NCBI GenBank assembly: GCA_900768625.1
Contig: CAAGDO010000283.1
Coordinates: 1 to 15,075 of the forward strand
Direction of reading: 5' to 3'
DNA from: Bacteroidaceae bacterium
Lineage (GTDB): Bacteria > Bacteroidota > Bacteroidia > Bacteroidales > Bacteroidaceae
Length of the DNA stretch: 15,075 bases
The notes beneath the pieces were generated by a model. The model made no database searches and was not told where the DNA came from. It worked only from the letters and a program-made list of their open reading frames with translations. The translations under genes were made by a program, and so were the position numbers. Shown here piece by piece: positions 6,277-13,902 of the stretch. The first letter of the stretch is position 1. Every line of letters begins with the position of its first letter.

Positions 6277-7500
6277 ATGAAGATACTACATATTGCACTG
6301 ACAGATGGTGGTGGAGCCGGTATGGGATTGATGAATCAGCATAGAGCTTTACTGCAATTAGGCGTTGACAGCCGACTGCTTGTCGCTATAAAGCAAAGCA
6401 AGGATGCTACTATAACGGAAATGCGCCCCAACCAAAATGTGTGGGGATCCAATAAGTATGTGGTGCTCTTGCAGAAGGTGGCACGCAGACTGGGACTGTC
6501 CTTCAATCTGTACGACAGAACCCACCGAGATATATACAAGAGAAAAAAGAAAATCGCCATACCGTTCAGCTCACCCATCACTCAATACGACGTGTCACGC
6601 CATCCTCTTGTGGATTGGGCAGACGTAATCAATTTGCATTTCATATCGGGCTTTGTCGATATTCCGTCTTTCTTTAAGAATGTGAAGAAACCGATAGTGT
6701 GGACTATGCGTGATGAGAATCCCGGACTTGGTGGTTTTCATTATGCCGAGGCGAAGCATGTTCATTATAAGGAATTTTCCGAATTGGAGGATATGTTCCT
6801 GAATATTAAGCGCAATGCCATAGAAAGTTGCTCGAATCTCTCCATTGTTTCTTTATCGGAAATAATGCGACATTTCTGCGATGGTGTGGATTTTCTTGCC
6901 AATCGGCCTAATACAATCATCTATAATGCCATAAGTCCTGATGATTATACTATGTTCCAGCGTGATGAGGCTAGGCAAGAGTTAGGAATAAATCCAGACG
7001 ACATAGTGCTATCTTTTGTATGCTGCCAATTTAGCGAGAAGCGCAAGCGTTTTGCCGAAGTGCTCCAGACTCTTGACATATTAGGCGATAAACACATAAA
7101 ACTTCTATGCGTAGGCAAAAGTGATGTAGAGATAACGAGTCCCAATGTCATTGCCCTTGGTTCCATAAGCGACCGCCGTCGTATGTCTCTCGTATATTCT
7201 GCCTCAGATGTTTTTGTTACGCCTTCAGCTCAAGAGTCATTTGGCAAGACTGTTGTTGAGGCCTTGTATTGCGGCATACCGGTTGTAAGCACTTCCGTTG
7301 GTATTGCTGCTGAAATAATAAATGAAAGCAATGGAGCCTTGTGTGGTGGTACTCCGTCTGAAATAGCAGAGGCAATAAGGCAAGTGCTTGGAAATAGATA
7401 CAATCAAACAGAAATAAGACGGTTGGCAACAGAAAAGTTTGCACCAGAAAATGTAGCAAGACAATATTTCAGTCTATATAACGAAATACTTAAAAACTGA
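6277..7500 (+). CDS. GT4-family glycosyltransferase (GT-B fold)
   Basis: This 407-residue protein is a retaining GT-B transferase that likely adds one sugar to the lipid-linked repeat unit at the inner-membrane face. The N-terminal half starts MKILHIALTDGGGAGMG, a Gly-rich acceptor-side loop, and carries WTMRDENPGLGGFHY at 142-156. In relatives that motif usually reads WTLHD; here Arg145 replaces His. The C-terminal donor domain has the E-x7-E signature (Glu320, Glu328; QESFGKTVVEALYCGIPVV). Codon use is unlike the flanks, with many ATA and AGA codons and local G/C of roughly 35-50% against 55-58%, which suggests acquisition from another source. The neighbours are the flippase and a GT2 gene. 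Donor sugar is unknown. Confidence 0.85.
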   Translation: MKILHIALTDGGGAGMGLMNQHRALLQLGVDSRLLVAIKQSKDATITEMRPNQNVWGSNKYVVLLQKVARRLGLSFNLYDRTHRDIYKRKKKIAIPFSSPITQYDVSRHPLVDWADVINLHFISGFVDIPSFFKNVKKPIVWTMRDENPGLGGFHYAEAKHVHYKEFSELEDMFLNIKRNAIESCSNLSIVSLSEIMRHFCDGVDFLANRPNTIIYNAISPDDYTMFQRDEARQELGINPDDIVLSFVCCQFSEKRKRFAEVLQTLDILGDKHIKLLCVGKSDVEITSPNVIALGSISDRRRMSLVYSASDVFVTPSAQESFGKTVVEALYCGIPVVSTSVGIAAEIINESNGALCGGTPSEIAEAIRQVLGNRYNQTEIRRLATEKFAPENVARQYFSLYNEILKN

Positions 7501-7504
7501 ATTG

Positions 7505-8341
7505 ATGAAACAAAACCCCAAAATATCAATTGTTACGGTCGTATACAATTGTATGGACACAATAGAGAAGACCATTCAAAATGTTTTGAAGCAGACGTAC
7601 CCGAACATTGAGTATATTGTTATTGACGGTAATAGCACGGATGGAACAAAGGAAATAATCGAGCGTTATGCAGACCGGCTGGCCCATTTTGTGTCGGAAC
7701 CCGACAAGGGCATCTACGACGCCATGAACAAAGGAATACAGGCAGCTACAGGCGAGTGGATTCTCTTCAGAAATGCCGGTGATTTCTTTCTGGAGCCGAC
7801 CACGGTGGAGAAGGTCTTTGCATGGTATGAGGACCATGGTGAAATCCTGATCACGGGCGGCACGCGCCTCTTTGGCCGCGAGGGATATTTCGACACGACC
7901 TACCATTACAGCGATACGAACGTCTGGCAAAGATGCGAGCTCATCCAAGCATCGACGTTTGTCAGGTTGGCCGTTCATCGAGAGCATCTTTTCCCGACGG
8001 ACCTGAAAATAGCAGCCGACCTCTACGTCTATCTGGAGCTGATGAACAGCAAGCCGCGCTATGCCGTTTATCCCCACAATATTTCCTTGTTTGAATTCGA
8101 AACGGGCGTTTCCTCCTGCAATGTGGGGGACGGATGGAAGGAAAGAATAGAAATTCTGAAGCGTTTTGGGGCAACGGACGAAGAAATCCGCAAGGCTGAA
8201 AAGACCAGACGCTACAAGATTTTTGCCCGAAAGATCATCACCCTGCTCAACAAAAGCAACTTCACACGACGGCTTTACGGAAGAATCAGTTTCTCGAACT
8301 GGGTGAGACAACCGATGGACATCACATTGGCTAATGTGTGA
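7505..8341 (+). CDS. GT2-family glycosyltransferase (GT-A fold)
   Basis: This 278-residue inverting GT-A transferase opens with KISIVTVVYNCMDTIEKTI, followed by YIVIDGNSTDGT (Asp41) and EPDKGIYDAMNKGI. The metal-binding motif is NAGDFF (Asp93), the form common in this WcaE-like GT2 subgroup instead of a classic DxD. The frame includes a TTG at 7502, but the ATG at 7505 gives the usual N terminus. The gene lies 4 bp after the preceding GT4. Composition changes inside the gene: the first 180 bp are AT-rich (21 of 60 G/C at 7561-7620) and the rest GC-rich (33 of 60 at 7861-7920), so it may be a recombinant chimera joined near the conserved DKGIYDAMNKG motif. Donor sugar cannot be predicted. Confidence 0.87.
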   Translation: MKQNPKISIVTVVYNCMDTIEKTIQNVLKQTYPNIEYIVIDGNSTDGTKEIIERYADRLAHFVSEPDKGIYDAMNKGIQAATGEWILFRNAGDFFLEPTTVEKVFAWYEDHGEILITGGTRLFGREGYFDTTYHYSDTNVWQRCELIQASTFVRLAVHREHLFPTDLKIAADLYVYLELMNSKPRYAVYPHNISLFEFETGVSSCNVGDGWKERIEILKRFGATDEEIRKAEKTRRYKIFARKIITLLNKSNFTRRLYGRISFSNWVRQPMDITLANV

Positions 8342-8381
8342 GGCCAAGACCGAACAACACACACAGACATACAAGAAATAC

Positions 8382-9428
8382 ATGAATTTGCTAATCAACA
8401 CCCCCGACTATTCCAAACCCTCCTCAGGTGGCGTGGCCAGTTTCTATCATGGCATGCTGGGGTATTGGCATGAGCGGGTGAAATACAATGTCGTAGGCCG
8501 ACGCCATGGTGTTTCTGGAGCCTTATGGTTGCCGTTCGACGTGGTGAAGTTCGTGCTTGCCTTGCTGTTCTTCCGTCCCGATGCCGTGATGGTCAATCCC
8601 TCGCTGAAGCGGAATGCGCTGCGGCGGGATTTCGTCTTCGTCCGTGTGGCGCGGCGACTAGGCTTCCGCGTGGTGGTGATGCTCCACGGCTTCGATCTGC
8701 AGGAGGCGGAAACCATCGATAGGGGATGGGTGGTGAGGCATTTGAACCAAGCCTCACTTGTCCTGACGTTGGCGGAACGGTTTCGCTTGATGATGAAGGA
8801 GTGGGGGGTGACCAGTCCCATCGTGTTGACCACGACCAAGGTGGAAGACCGGATGATCGAGCATTTCGACATCCAGCGGCGCAACGGAGAAATCCGTCAT
8901 CTCCTGTTTCTCGCGAGAGTGGAAAAGGAGAAGGGCGTGTACGAGCTCATCGACACCTTTGCCCTGCTCAAGCAACGCCACCCCGAATTGACGCTCACCG
9001 TGGCAGGAGATGGTTCCGAATGGGGGCCGTTGAAGTGTTATGCCGAAGAACGACACATCGAAGGCGTGAGTTTCACGGGGATGCTCAACGGCGAGGCCCG
9101 AATCAAGGCCTATCAGGATGCCGACCTCTTTTTCTTTCCTTCCTACGGCGAGGGAATGCCCACCGTCGTGCTGGAAGCGATGGCCTTCGGCTTGCCCGTC
9201 ATCACGCGCTATGTCGGCGGACTGTGCGACTTTTTCGAGGACGGTAAGATGGGACGCATAACGGCGTCGCTCTCGCCCGCAGACTTTGCAGCACTGATAG
9301 CACCGCTTTTGGCCGACAAGGCCTTGACACAACAGATTTCCCGTTACAACCATACGTATGCCTTGAAGCATTTCATGGCATCGGAAGTGGGGAAGAATTT
9401 AGAAGAAACCATAAAGAAACATCTATAA
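8382..9428 (+). CDS. GT4-family glycosyltransferase (GT-B fold)
   Basis: This 348-residue retaining glycosyltransferase starts MNLLINTPDYSKPSSGGVASF, the usual Gly-rich N-terminal loop. An HGFDLQE motif lies in the acceptor half, and LLFLARVEKEKGVYELI opens the donor-binding half. The E-x7-E signature is at Glu257/Glu265 (YGEGMPTVVLEAMAFGLPVI). The frame extends upstream to an ATG at 8334 overlapping the GT2 gene, but those 16 residues are polar and unlike the family. The ATG at 8382, after an A-rich stretch, gives the canonical N terminus. It should extend the lipid-linked repeat unit. It ends 2 bp before the next gene. Family call is firm, sugar unknown. Confidence 0.87.
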   Translation: MNLLINTPDYSKPSSGGVASFYHGMLGYWHERVKYNVVGRRHGVSGALWLPFDVVKFVLALLFFRPDAVMVNPSLKRNALRRDFVFVRVARRLGFRVVVMLHGFDLQEAETIDRGWVVRHLNQASLVLTLAERFRLMMKEWGVTSPIVLTTTKVEDRMIEHFDIQRRNGEIRHLLFLARVEKEKGVYELIDTFALLKQRHPELTLTVAGDGSEWGPLKCYAEERHIEGVSFTGMLNGEARIKAYQDADLFFFPSYGEGMPTVVLEAMAFGLPVITRYVGGLCDFFEDGKMGRITASLSPADFAALIAPLLADKALTQQISRYNHTYALKHFMASEVGKNLEETIKKHL

Positions 9429-9430
9429 AG

Positions 9431-10654
9431 ATGCATACGCTTCTTGACAGCTTTCTGCGCCTCAAGGCTTATTGCGAAGCCGAGGATTTCAAAGGATGGG
9501 ACCCCTACGATGGATTGAAATCGAAGGTGGCCCGTACGCTCTTGCCACTGAAGCATTCAGCCCTTCTGCGCCTTTGTCTGATTCAGGGCTTCAAACGTTG
9601 CCCCGTGAATTTGCGGCGATGGGCGCTGGTGCCCAAGGAATACAACGCGAAGGGCATCGGCCTTTTCCTTCAGGGCTACTGTAATCTCTATCGTTTGATG
9701 GAGAACGATGTGGAGATCGATGCCCGTCTGGGCTCGAAGGAGAAAATCCTGAGCAGGATTCGACAGCTTGCAGACCTGCTGCTGGAACTGCGTTCCGACA
9801 AACTTTTTCCGGGGGAATACCACGGTGCCTGCTGGGGCTACAATTTCGACTGGCAGGCTCGCCGTCTTTTTCTCTTCCCTGCTCATACGCCAACCGTCGT
9901 GGCCACGAATTTCTGTGCTACGGCGCTCATGGAAGCCTATGAAGTTACGGGGCATAAGCCCTATCTCGACGTGGCGCTGAGCGCTGCGGAGTTCGTGACG
10001 AAAGATCTCCATCGCACGGAATATAAAGGCGGCTTCCTGTTCTCCTACAGCAAACTGAAGGGCAACGACACCGTGTTCAACGCTTCGATTCTCGGGGCAC
10101 GGCTGTTGAGTTTCTGTTATAAATACACGGGTAACGAAACCTATCGCGAATGTGCCCGACAGAGCCTACAGGCTTGCTGCGCAGGTCAGGAAGCCGACGG
10201 AGCGTGGCGCTACGGGATGCTCCCCGTGCAGAAATGGAGAGACTCTTTCCATACGGGCTATAACCTCGACGGCCTGATAGCCTATCAGGAGAACACGGGC
10301 GACACGTCGTTTGAGCCCTACATGGAGAAAGGCTTAGACTATTATGTGGCGAATTTCTTCGAAGCGGACGGAACCCCGAAGTACTACGACGACCGCCGCT
10401 ATCCGATTGACATCCATTGCCCCGGCCAGCTGTTTGTCACGCTGTCGCGCCTGCATCGCTTTGAAGACTATCGTTCCCTGGCCGAAAAGGTGCTGCACTG
10501 GACCCTCCAGCACATGCAGGACCGAAAGGGCTATTTCTACTATCAGCTCAAGCCGGGCGTCAGTTCGAAAATCCCCTATATGCGTTGGAGTGACGCCTTC
10601 ATGTTCTGTGCGCTGAGTTATTGTTTGCTAGAAAAATCGCGTTATGCCGTTTAA
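9431..10654 (+). CDS. Uncharacterised alpha/alpha-toroid-like protein of polysaccharide loci
   Basis: I do not recognise an experimentally defined family for this 407-residue protein. It has no signal peptide or membrane helix, so it is probably cytoplasmic. Repeating helix-pair segments (ATALMEAYEVTGHKPYLDVA; GARLLSFCYKYTGNETYREC; LDGLIAYQENTGDTSFEPYM) suggest an (alpha/alpha) barrel like six-hairpin glycosidases, GlcNAc 2-epimerases or glucuronyl C5-epimerase C-terminal domains. Conserved-looking patches are CWGYNFDWQ (134-142), PAHTPTVVATNF (150-161), DGAWRYG, and DSFHTGYNLDG (271-281); the Trp/Asp/His/Tyr residues could form an active site. Such proteins in capsule loci have sometimes been mislabelled delta-aminolevulinic acid dehydratase. 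It lies 2 bp after a GT4 and overlaps wzy by 11 bp, so it is part of the pathway. A role as sugar epimerase, polymer-modifying enzyme or transferase partner is speculation. Confidence 0.6.
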   Translation: MHTLLDSFLRLKAYCEAEDFKGWDPYDGLKSKVARTLLPLKHSALLRLCLIQGFKRCPVNLRRWALVPKEYNAKGIGLFLQGYCNLYRLMENDVEIDARLGSKEKILSRIRQLADLLLELRSDKLFPGEYHGACWGYNFDWQARRLFLFPAHTPTVVATNFCATALMEAYEVTGHKPYLDVALSAAEFVTKDLHRTEYKGGFLFSYSKLKGNDTVFNASILGARLLSFCYKYTGNETYRECARQSLQACCAGQEADGAWRYGMLPVQKWRDSFHTGYNLDGLIAYQENTGDTSFEPYMEKGLDYYVANFFEADGTPKYYDDRRYPIDIHCPGQLFVTLSRLHRFEDYRSLAEKVLHWTLQHMQDRKGYFYYQLKPGVSSKIPYMRWSDAFMFCALSYCLLEKSRYAV

Positions 10655-11861
10655 GCTGAAATACTACATCCTGTCGTTCCTCCCTTTCTTCCTGCTGTTC
10701 TATTCTGAAAGCAACAGTATCGGCGGATTGAAGATTTCCCAACTTTGGAAACTTCCGCTGCTGCTGTTCCTCATCTGGTATGTGTTTCAGAAACGGCACA
10801 AGGCCTCGCCCGTCTGGACGCAGACCTACTATTGGCTCTCGCTGAAGCACCTCTTCAATTCCGGTATGGTCAAGCAGCTCTTCGGTAATATCCAGGACGG
10901 CCTGACCTTCCTCTTCCTCCCCTTGGGCTTCAATTTCTGCCAGAATGCCTGGACGAAGGATTTCCTCAGTCGTTTCCTGCTTTGCGTTTGCCAATATTTC
11001 ATCCTGACGAATATCCCCTTCCTCTTCTTCGGTATGGAGAGCAAGAAAGAAGGCATCAGCTATGGTGATTTCCAAGCCTACACGGGTATCTTCCAGAATC
11101 AGCATGCCATGTCCATCATCATGGGCATCTGCATCATCGTCATCCTCTATAACTTCAAGTTGGAGCGCTTCCGCCATTGGGGCGTCATCCTCTACAATGT
11201 GCTCCTCCTGATTCTGGGAGCCTACTCCATGTATCTCGGCTTTGCCCGAACGGGCTGGCTCATGTGTCTGTTGGGCGTCTCGATCCTCTATGTGCCACGT
11301 ACCATGCAGGTCAGGCAATGGATAGGCATCGCCGCGCTGGCCGTGGGGCTGGGTACGGGATTCACAGTGATGATGGTCACCAACAAGACGTTCCATGACC
11401 GCATCCTCGACATCAATGCCAAGAACGGTGAACAGCGGGAACTCGGTTCGGGCCGTGGCGATTTCATTGCCAATGCCTTGGAACTGTATGCCTCAGGCAC
11501 CTATTTCGAACTGGCATGCGGTAAGTCCATGGCCGACCTCAAGGACTACGAATACGAAAAGACCGGGATGCGCATCTTTGCCCACAACGGGTTCGCCACT
11601 TTGCTGGCCACTGACGGGGCCATCGGTGTCGGCCTGGAAGTGTTGGCTCTGGGGCTGCTCTTCCATTTCATCCACAAGCGCCGAGCCTGCCCATCCTATA
11701 GCATCGCCATGGCATCCTGGCTCATGAACCTCTCCTTCCAGCTGACGCAAGGCGGACATATCTTCCATTTCGACCTGCTCTATGCCATGATCTATAGTAT
11801 CCTGCAGCTGGAATATGAGGAGAAACAGGAGGAACGCCCTGTCGCTCTATCCTCACGTTAA
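10644..11861 (+). CDS. wzy: Wzy-type O-antigen/capsule polymerase
   Basis: This 405-residue integral membrane protein has roughly 10 predicted helices and should join lipid-linked repeat units in the periplasm. It has Wzy_C/O-antigen ligase-type landmarks: GIFQNQHAMSI, LGFARTGW in a central helix, a large periplasmic loop with GSGRGDF, and HNGFATLLATDGAIGVG at the start of a late helix. The Arg in ARTG and GRGD and the His in HNG match the residues usually conserved for substrate handling. WaaL-type ligases share these motifs, but position between Wzx and sugar-nucleotide genes favours polymerase. It overlaps the preceding gene by 11 bp. A 42-bp gap separates it from the next gene. Linkage specificity is not predictable. 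Confidence 0.85.
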   Translation: MPFKLKYYILSFLPFFLLFYSESNSIGGLKISQLWKLPLLLFLIWYVFQKRHKASPVWTQTYYWLSLKHLFNSGMVKQLFGNIQDGLTFLFLPLGFNFCQNAWTKDFLSRFLLCVCQYFILTNIPFLFFGMESKKEGISYGDFQAYTGIFQNQHAMSIIMGICIIVILYNFKLERFRHWGVILYNVLLLILGAYSMYLGFARTGWLMCLLGVSILYVPRTMQVRQWIGIAALAVGLGTGFTVMMVTNKTFHDRILDINAKNGEQRELGSGRGDFIANALELYASGTYFELACGKSMADLKDYEYEKTGMRIFAHNGFATLLATDGAIGVGLEVLALGLLFHFIHKRRACPSYSIAMASWLMNLSFQLTQGGHIFHFDLLYAMIYSILQLEYEEKQEERPVALSSR

Positions 11862-11903
11862 TCGGGGCGCCCTTCGTCCCACCCTAAGAAAGAAAACTAA
11901 CAA

Positions 11904-12602
11904 ATGGAAAAAGTAAATATCAAAGGCATTGAGCTGTTCCCCTTCACCTCGCGGCAGCAGCTGGCCCAATATGCCGATGCCCATCCCGGCATCCTCGTGG
12001 CGGTCAATGCCGAGAAGATTCTGAATCAGACGGAGCAGACGCGTCGCATCATCAATGGCAACATCGGCTATTGCGACGGCTCCGGTCCGCTCATGGCACT
12101 CCGCAGCATGGGCCATAAAGAGGCCATCAAAGTGGCCGGCTGTGAGTTGTGGCTGTCGCTCGTCGAGCAGTTCCATGAGACCAAGACGTTCTATCTCGTC
12201 GGCGGCAAACAGGAAGTCATTGAGCAGACCGTGGCACAACTGCGTGCGCAGTTCCCCGATATCCGTATTGCCGGCTACCGCAACGGCTATCTCTCCTCAC
12301 CTGAAGAAGAGGAAGCGTTGATTGCCGACATCGTGGAGAAACGCCCCGATGTCGTGTTCGTGGCCATGGGCTCGCCCAAACAGGAGATGCTCATGGGCAA
12401 GATGCTCAGTCGCCACAAGGCCATCTATCAAGGACTCGGCGGCAGTTTCGATGTCTATACGGGCCATGTCAAACGAGCCCCGAAATGGTGGGTTGACCAC
12501 CACGTGGAGTGGCTCTACCGCCTCATCCATCAGCCCCAGCGCATCAAGCGACAGATGAAACTCTGGAAGTTCGCCTGGTGGATACTGGTCCGCAAGTTCT
12601 GA
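11904..12602 (+). CDS. wecG: WecG/TagA/CpsF-family (GT26) glycosyltransferase, probable ManNAcA transferase
   Basis: This 232-residue protein has the length and motifs of GT26 enzymes: VAVNAEKILNQ near residue 35, YCDGSGPLMALRSMG with probable catalytic Asp58, the KVAGCELW block, FYLVGGKQEVIEQ, and SPKQEMLM (PKQE at 158-161). The Arg-rich C terminus with aromatic residues is typical of the membrane-associating tail. Family members add ManNAcA (WecG, enterobacterial common antigen) or ManNAc (TagA, teichoic acid) to undecaprenyl-PP-GlcNAc. The adjacent wecC and wecB make UDP-ManNAcA, so a ManNAcA-transferase role is the natural reading. By analogy it would act as the second step on an undecaprenyl-PP-linked GlcNAc-type sugar. 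The start follows an A-rich tract (AAGAAAGAAAACTAACAA) typical of Bacteroidetes initiation regions. Precise donor is inferred from context. Confidence 0.85.
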   Translation: MEKVNIKGIELFPFTSRQQLAQYADAHPGILVAVNAEKILNQTEQTRRIINGNIGYCDGSGPLMALRSMGHKEAIKVAGCELWLSLVEQFHETKTFYLVGGKQEVIEQTVAQLRAQFPDIRIAGYRNGYLSSPEEEEALIADIVEKRPDVVFVAMGSPKQEMLMGKMLSRHKAIYQGLGGSFDVYTGHVKRAPKWWVDHHVEWLYRLIHQPQRIKRQMKLWKFAWWILVRKF

Positions 12603-12604
12603 AT

Positions 12605-12631
12605 GGGGGAGGCATATACCCCCTCCCTCCC
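12605..12631 (+). promoter_or_regulatory. G-run/C-run hairpin between wecG and wecC
   Basis: GGGGG (12605-12609) can pair with CCCCC (12619-12623), or GGGAGG (12607-12612) with CCTCCC (12622-12627). The element lies just after the wecG stop in a 73-bp gap and is followed by an A-rich, not T-rich, stretch. It is not a good intrinsic terminator; partial attenuation, processing or mRNA stability are possible roles. Confidence 0.35.
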
Positions 12632-12675
12632 AATAAAAAATCATGTATTAGGATAATAACAAAAACACACAAGAT

Positions 12676-13902
12676 ATGGTTAATGTAATAGGATTAGGCT
12701 ACATCGGCCTGCCGACGGCATTGATGCTGGCAGCACACGGCGTGGAGGTGGTCGGCACGGACTACAATGAAGAGTTGGTCCGTACCCTCTGTCGTGGCGA
12801 TGTGACATTCAAGGAAAAAGGCCTGAAGCGTTTGCTTTCAGATGCCGTCAACAGAGGTATTCGATTCACCACGGAATACCAGACAACGGATACCTACATC
12901 GTGTCCGTTCCCACCCCCTATGATGAATTCTCCAAGCAGGTTGACCCGCGCTATGTGGTCAGCGCCGTCAATCAGGTGCTCACGGTGTGCAAGCCCGGAG
13001 CGGTCATCGTCATCGAATCGACCGTAAGCCCCGGCACCATCGACACCTACGTCCGTCCCCTGCTCAAGGAGCGCATCGAAGCCGACGGTTGCGACATCCA
13101 TCTGGTGCATGCCCCCGAGCGTATATTGCCCGGCAACATGATTCACGAGATGGTTCACAACAACCGTACCATCGGTGCCGACAGTGACGAAGTGGCCCGT
13201 AAGGTGAAGAAACTCTACGCTTCTTTCTGCTTGGGAAAAATCACCACCACCGACATCCGCACAGCCGAAATGACCAAGGTGGTCGAGAATACGTTCCGCG
13301 CCATCAACATCGCTTTTGCCAACGAGCTGATGCGCATCAGCCGCCATGCCGGACTCGACGTCTACGAGATCATCCGCATCTGCAACAAACATCCCCGCGT
13401 GAGCATCATGCATCCCGGTCCCGGAGTGGGCGGCCACTGCATCTCCGTCGACCCCTGGTTCCTTGTCGGTAGCTATCCCCAGCTGACCCGCATGATTGGC
13501 GCCAGTCTTGAGGTCAACGCTTCGCAGCCCCGCTTTGTGCTGCGTCGCATCCGCGAAATCATGGAGGCCAACGGCCTGACCGATATTTCCCGCGTAGGTC
13601 TCTACGGCCTGACCTATAAGGAAAACGTCGATGACTATCGCGACTCGCCCTCCCTCCAGCTCCTCGAGATGCAGAAGGACTGCCTGGCCACTCCGCTGAA
13701 ATCCTACGACCCCTACCTCGAAGAAAAGCATCTGACCGAAGGCCAGTTCTCTGATTTCGATGCCTTCCTCGATGCCGTGGACCTCGTGGTGGTCATGGTC
13801 AAGCATGAGCATATCAAAGAAAACTGGGATAAACTCAAAGGCAAGGTCATCCTCGACTGCCACAACATTTGTCCCTTCACCGACAGAACCTATAAGCTAT
13901 GA
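12676..13902 (+). CDS. wecC: UDP-N-acetyl-D-mannosamine 6-dehydrogenase
   Basis: This 408-residue NAD-dependent enzyme oxidises UDP-ManNAc to UDP-ManNAcA by a double oxidation at C6. It has the N-terminal Rossmann motif VIGLGYIGLPTA, the ESTVSPGT and PERILPGN blocks, the central helix AEMTKVVENTFRAINIAFANEL with Lys201, and the catalytic loop GVGGHCISVDPWF with nucleophile Cys255. A C-terminal UDP-binding domain includes GLTYKENVDDYRDSP. Motif details and the adjacent wecB favour the WecC type over UDP-glucose dehydrogenase. Relatives acting on UDP-GlcNAc (WbpA) are similar, but non-hydrolysing epimerase next door supports ManNAc. It overlaps wecB by 4 bp (ATGA). The protein is full-length with all key residues. 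Confidence 0.92.
   Translation: MVNVIGLGYIGLPTALMLAAHGVEVVGTDYNEELVRTLCRGDVTFKEKGLKRLLSDAVNRGIRFTTEYQTTDTYIVSVPTPYDEFSKQVDPRYVVSAVNQVLTVCKPGAVIVIESTVSPGTIDTYVRPLLKERIEADGCDIHLVHAPERILPGNMIHEMVHNNRTIGADSDEVARKVKKLYASFCLGKITTTDIRTAEMTKVVENTFRAINIAFANELMRISRHAGLDVYEIIRICNKHPRVSIMHPGPGVGGHCISVDPWFLVGSYPQLTRMIGASLEVNASQPRFVLRRIREIMEANGLTDISRVGLYGLTYKENVDDYRDSPSLQLLEMQKDCLATPLKSYDPYLEEKHLTEGQFSDFDAFLDAVDLVVVMVKHEHIKENWDKLKGKVILDCHNICPFTDRTYKL

Noticed and set aside
12605..12650. Intrinsic terminator after wecG
   Set aside because: The hairpin is followed by an A-rich stretch without a T-tract, and wecC and wecB continue in the same direction as part of the pathway.
12838..13863. 341-codon open frame on the minus strand
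   Set aside because: It is the antisense of wecC with the same biased composition and no recognisable family features.
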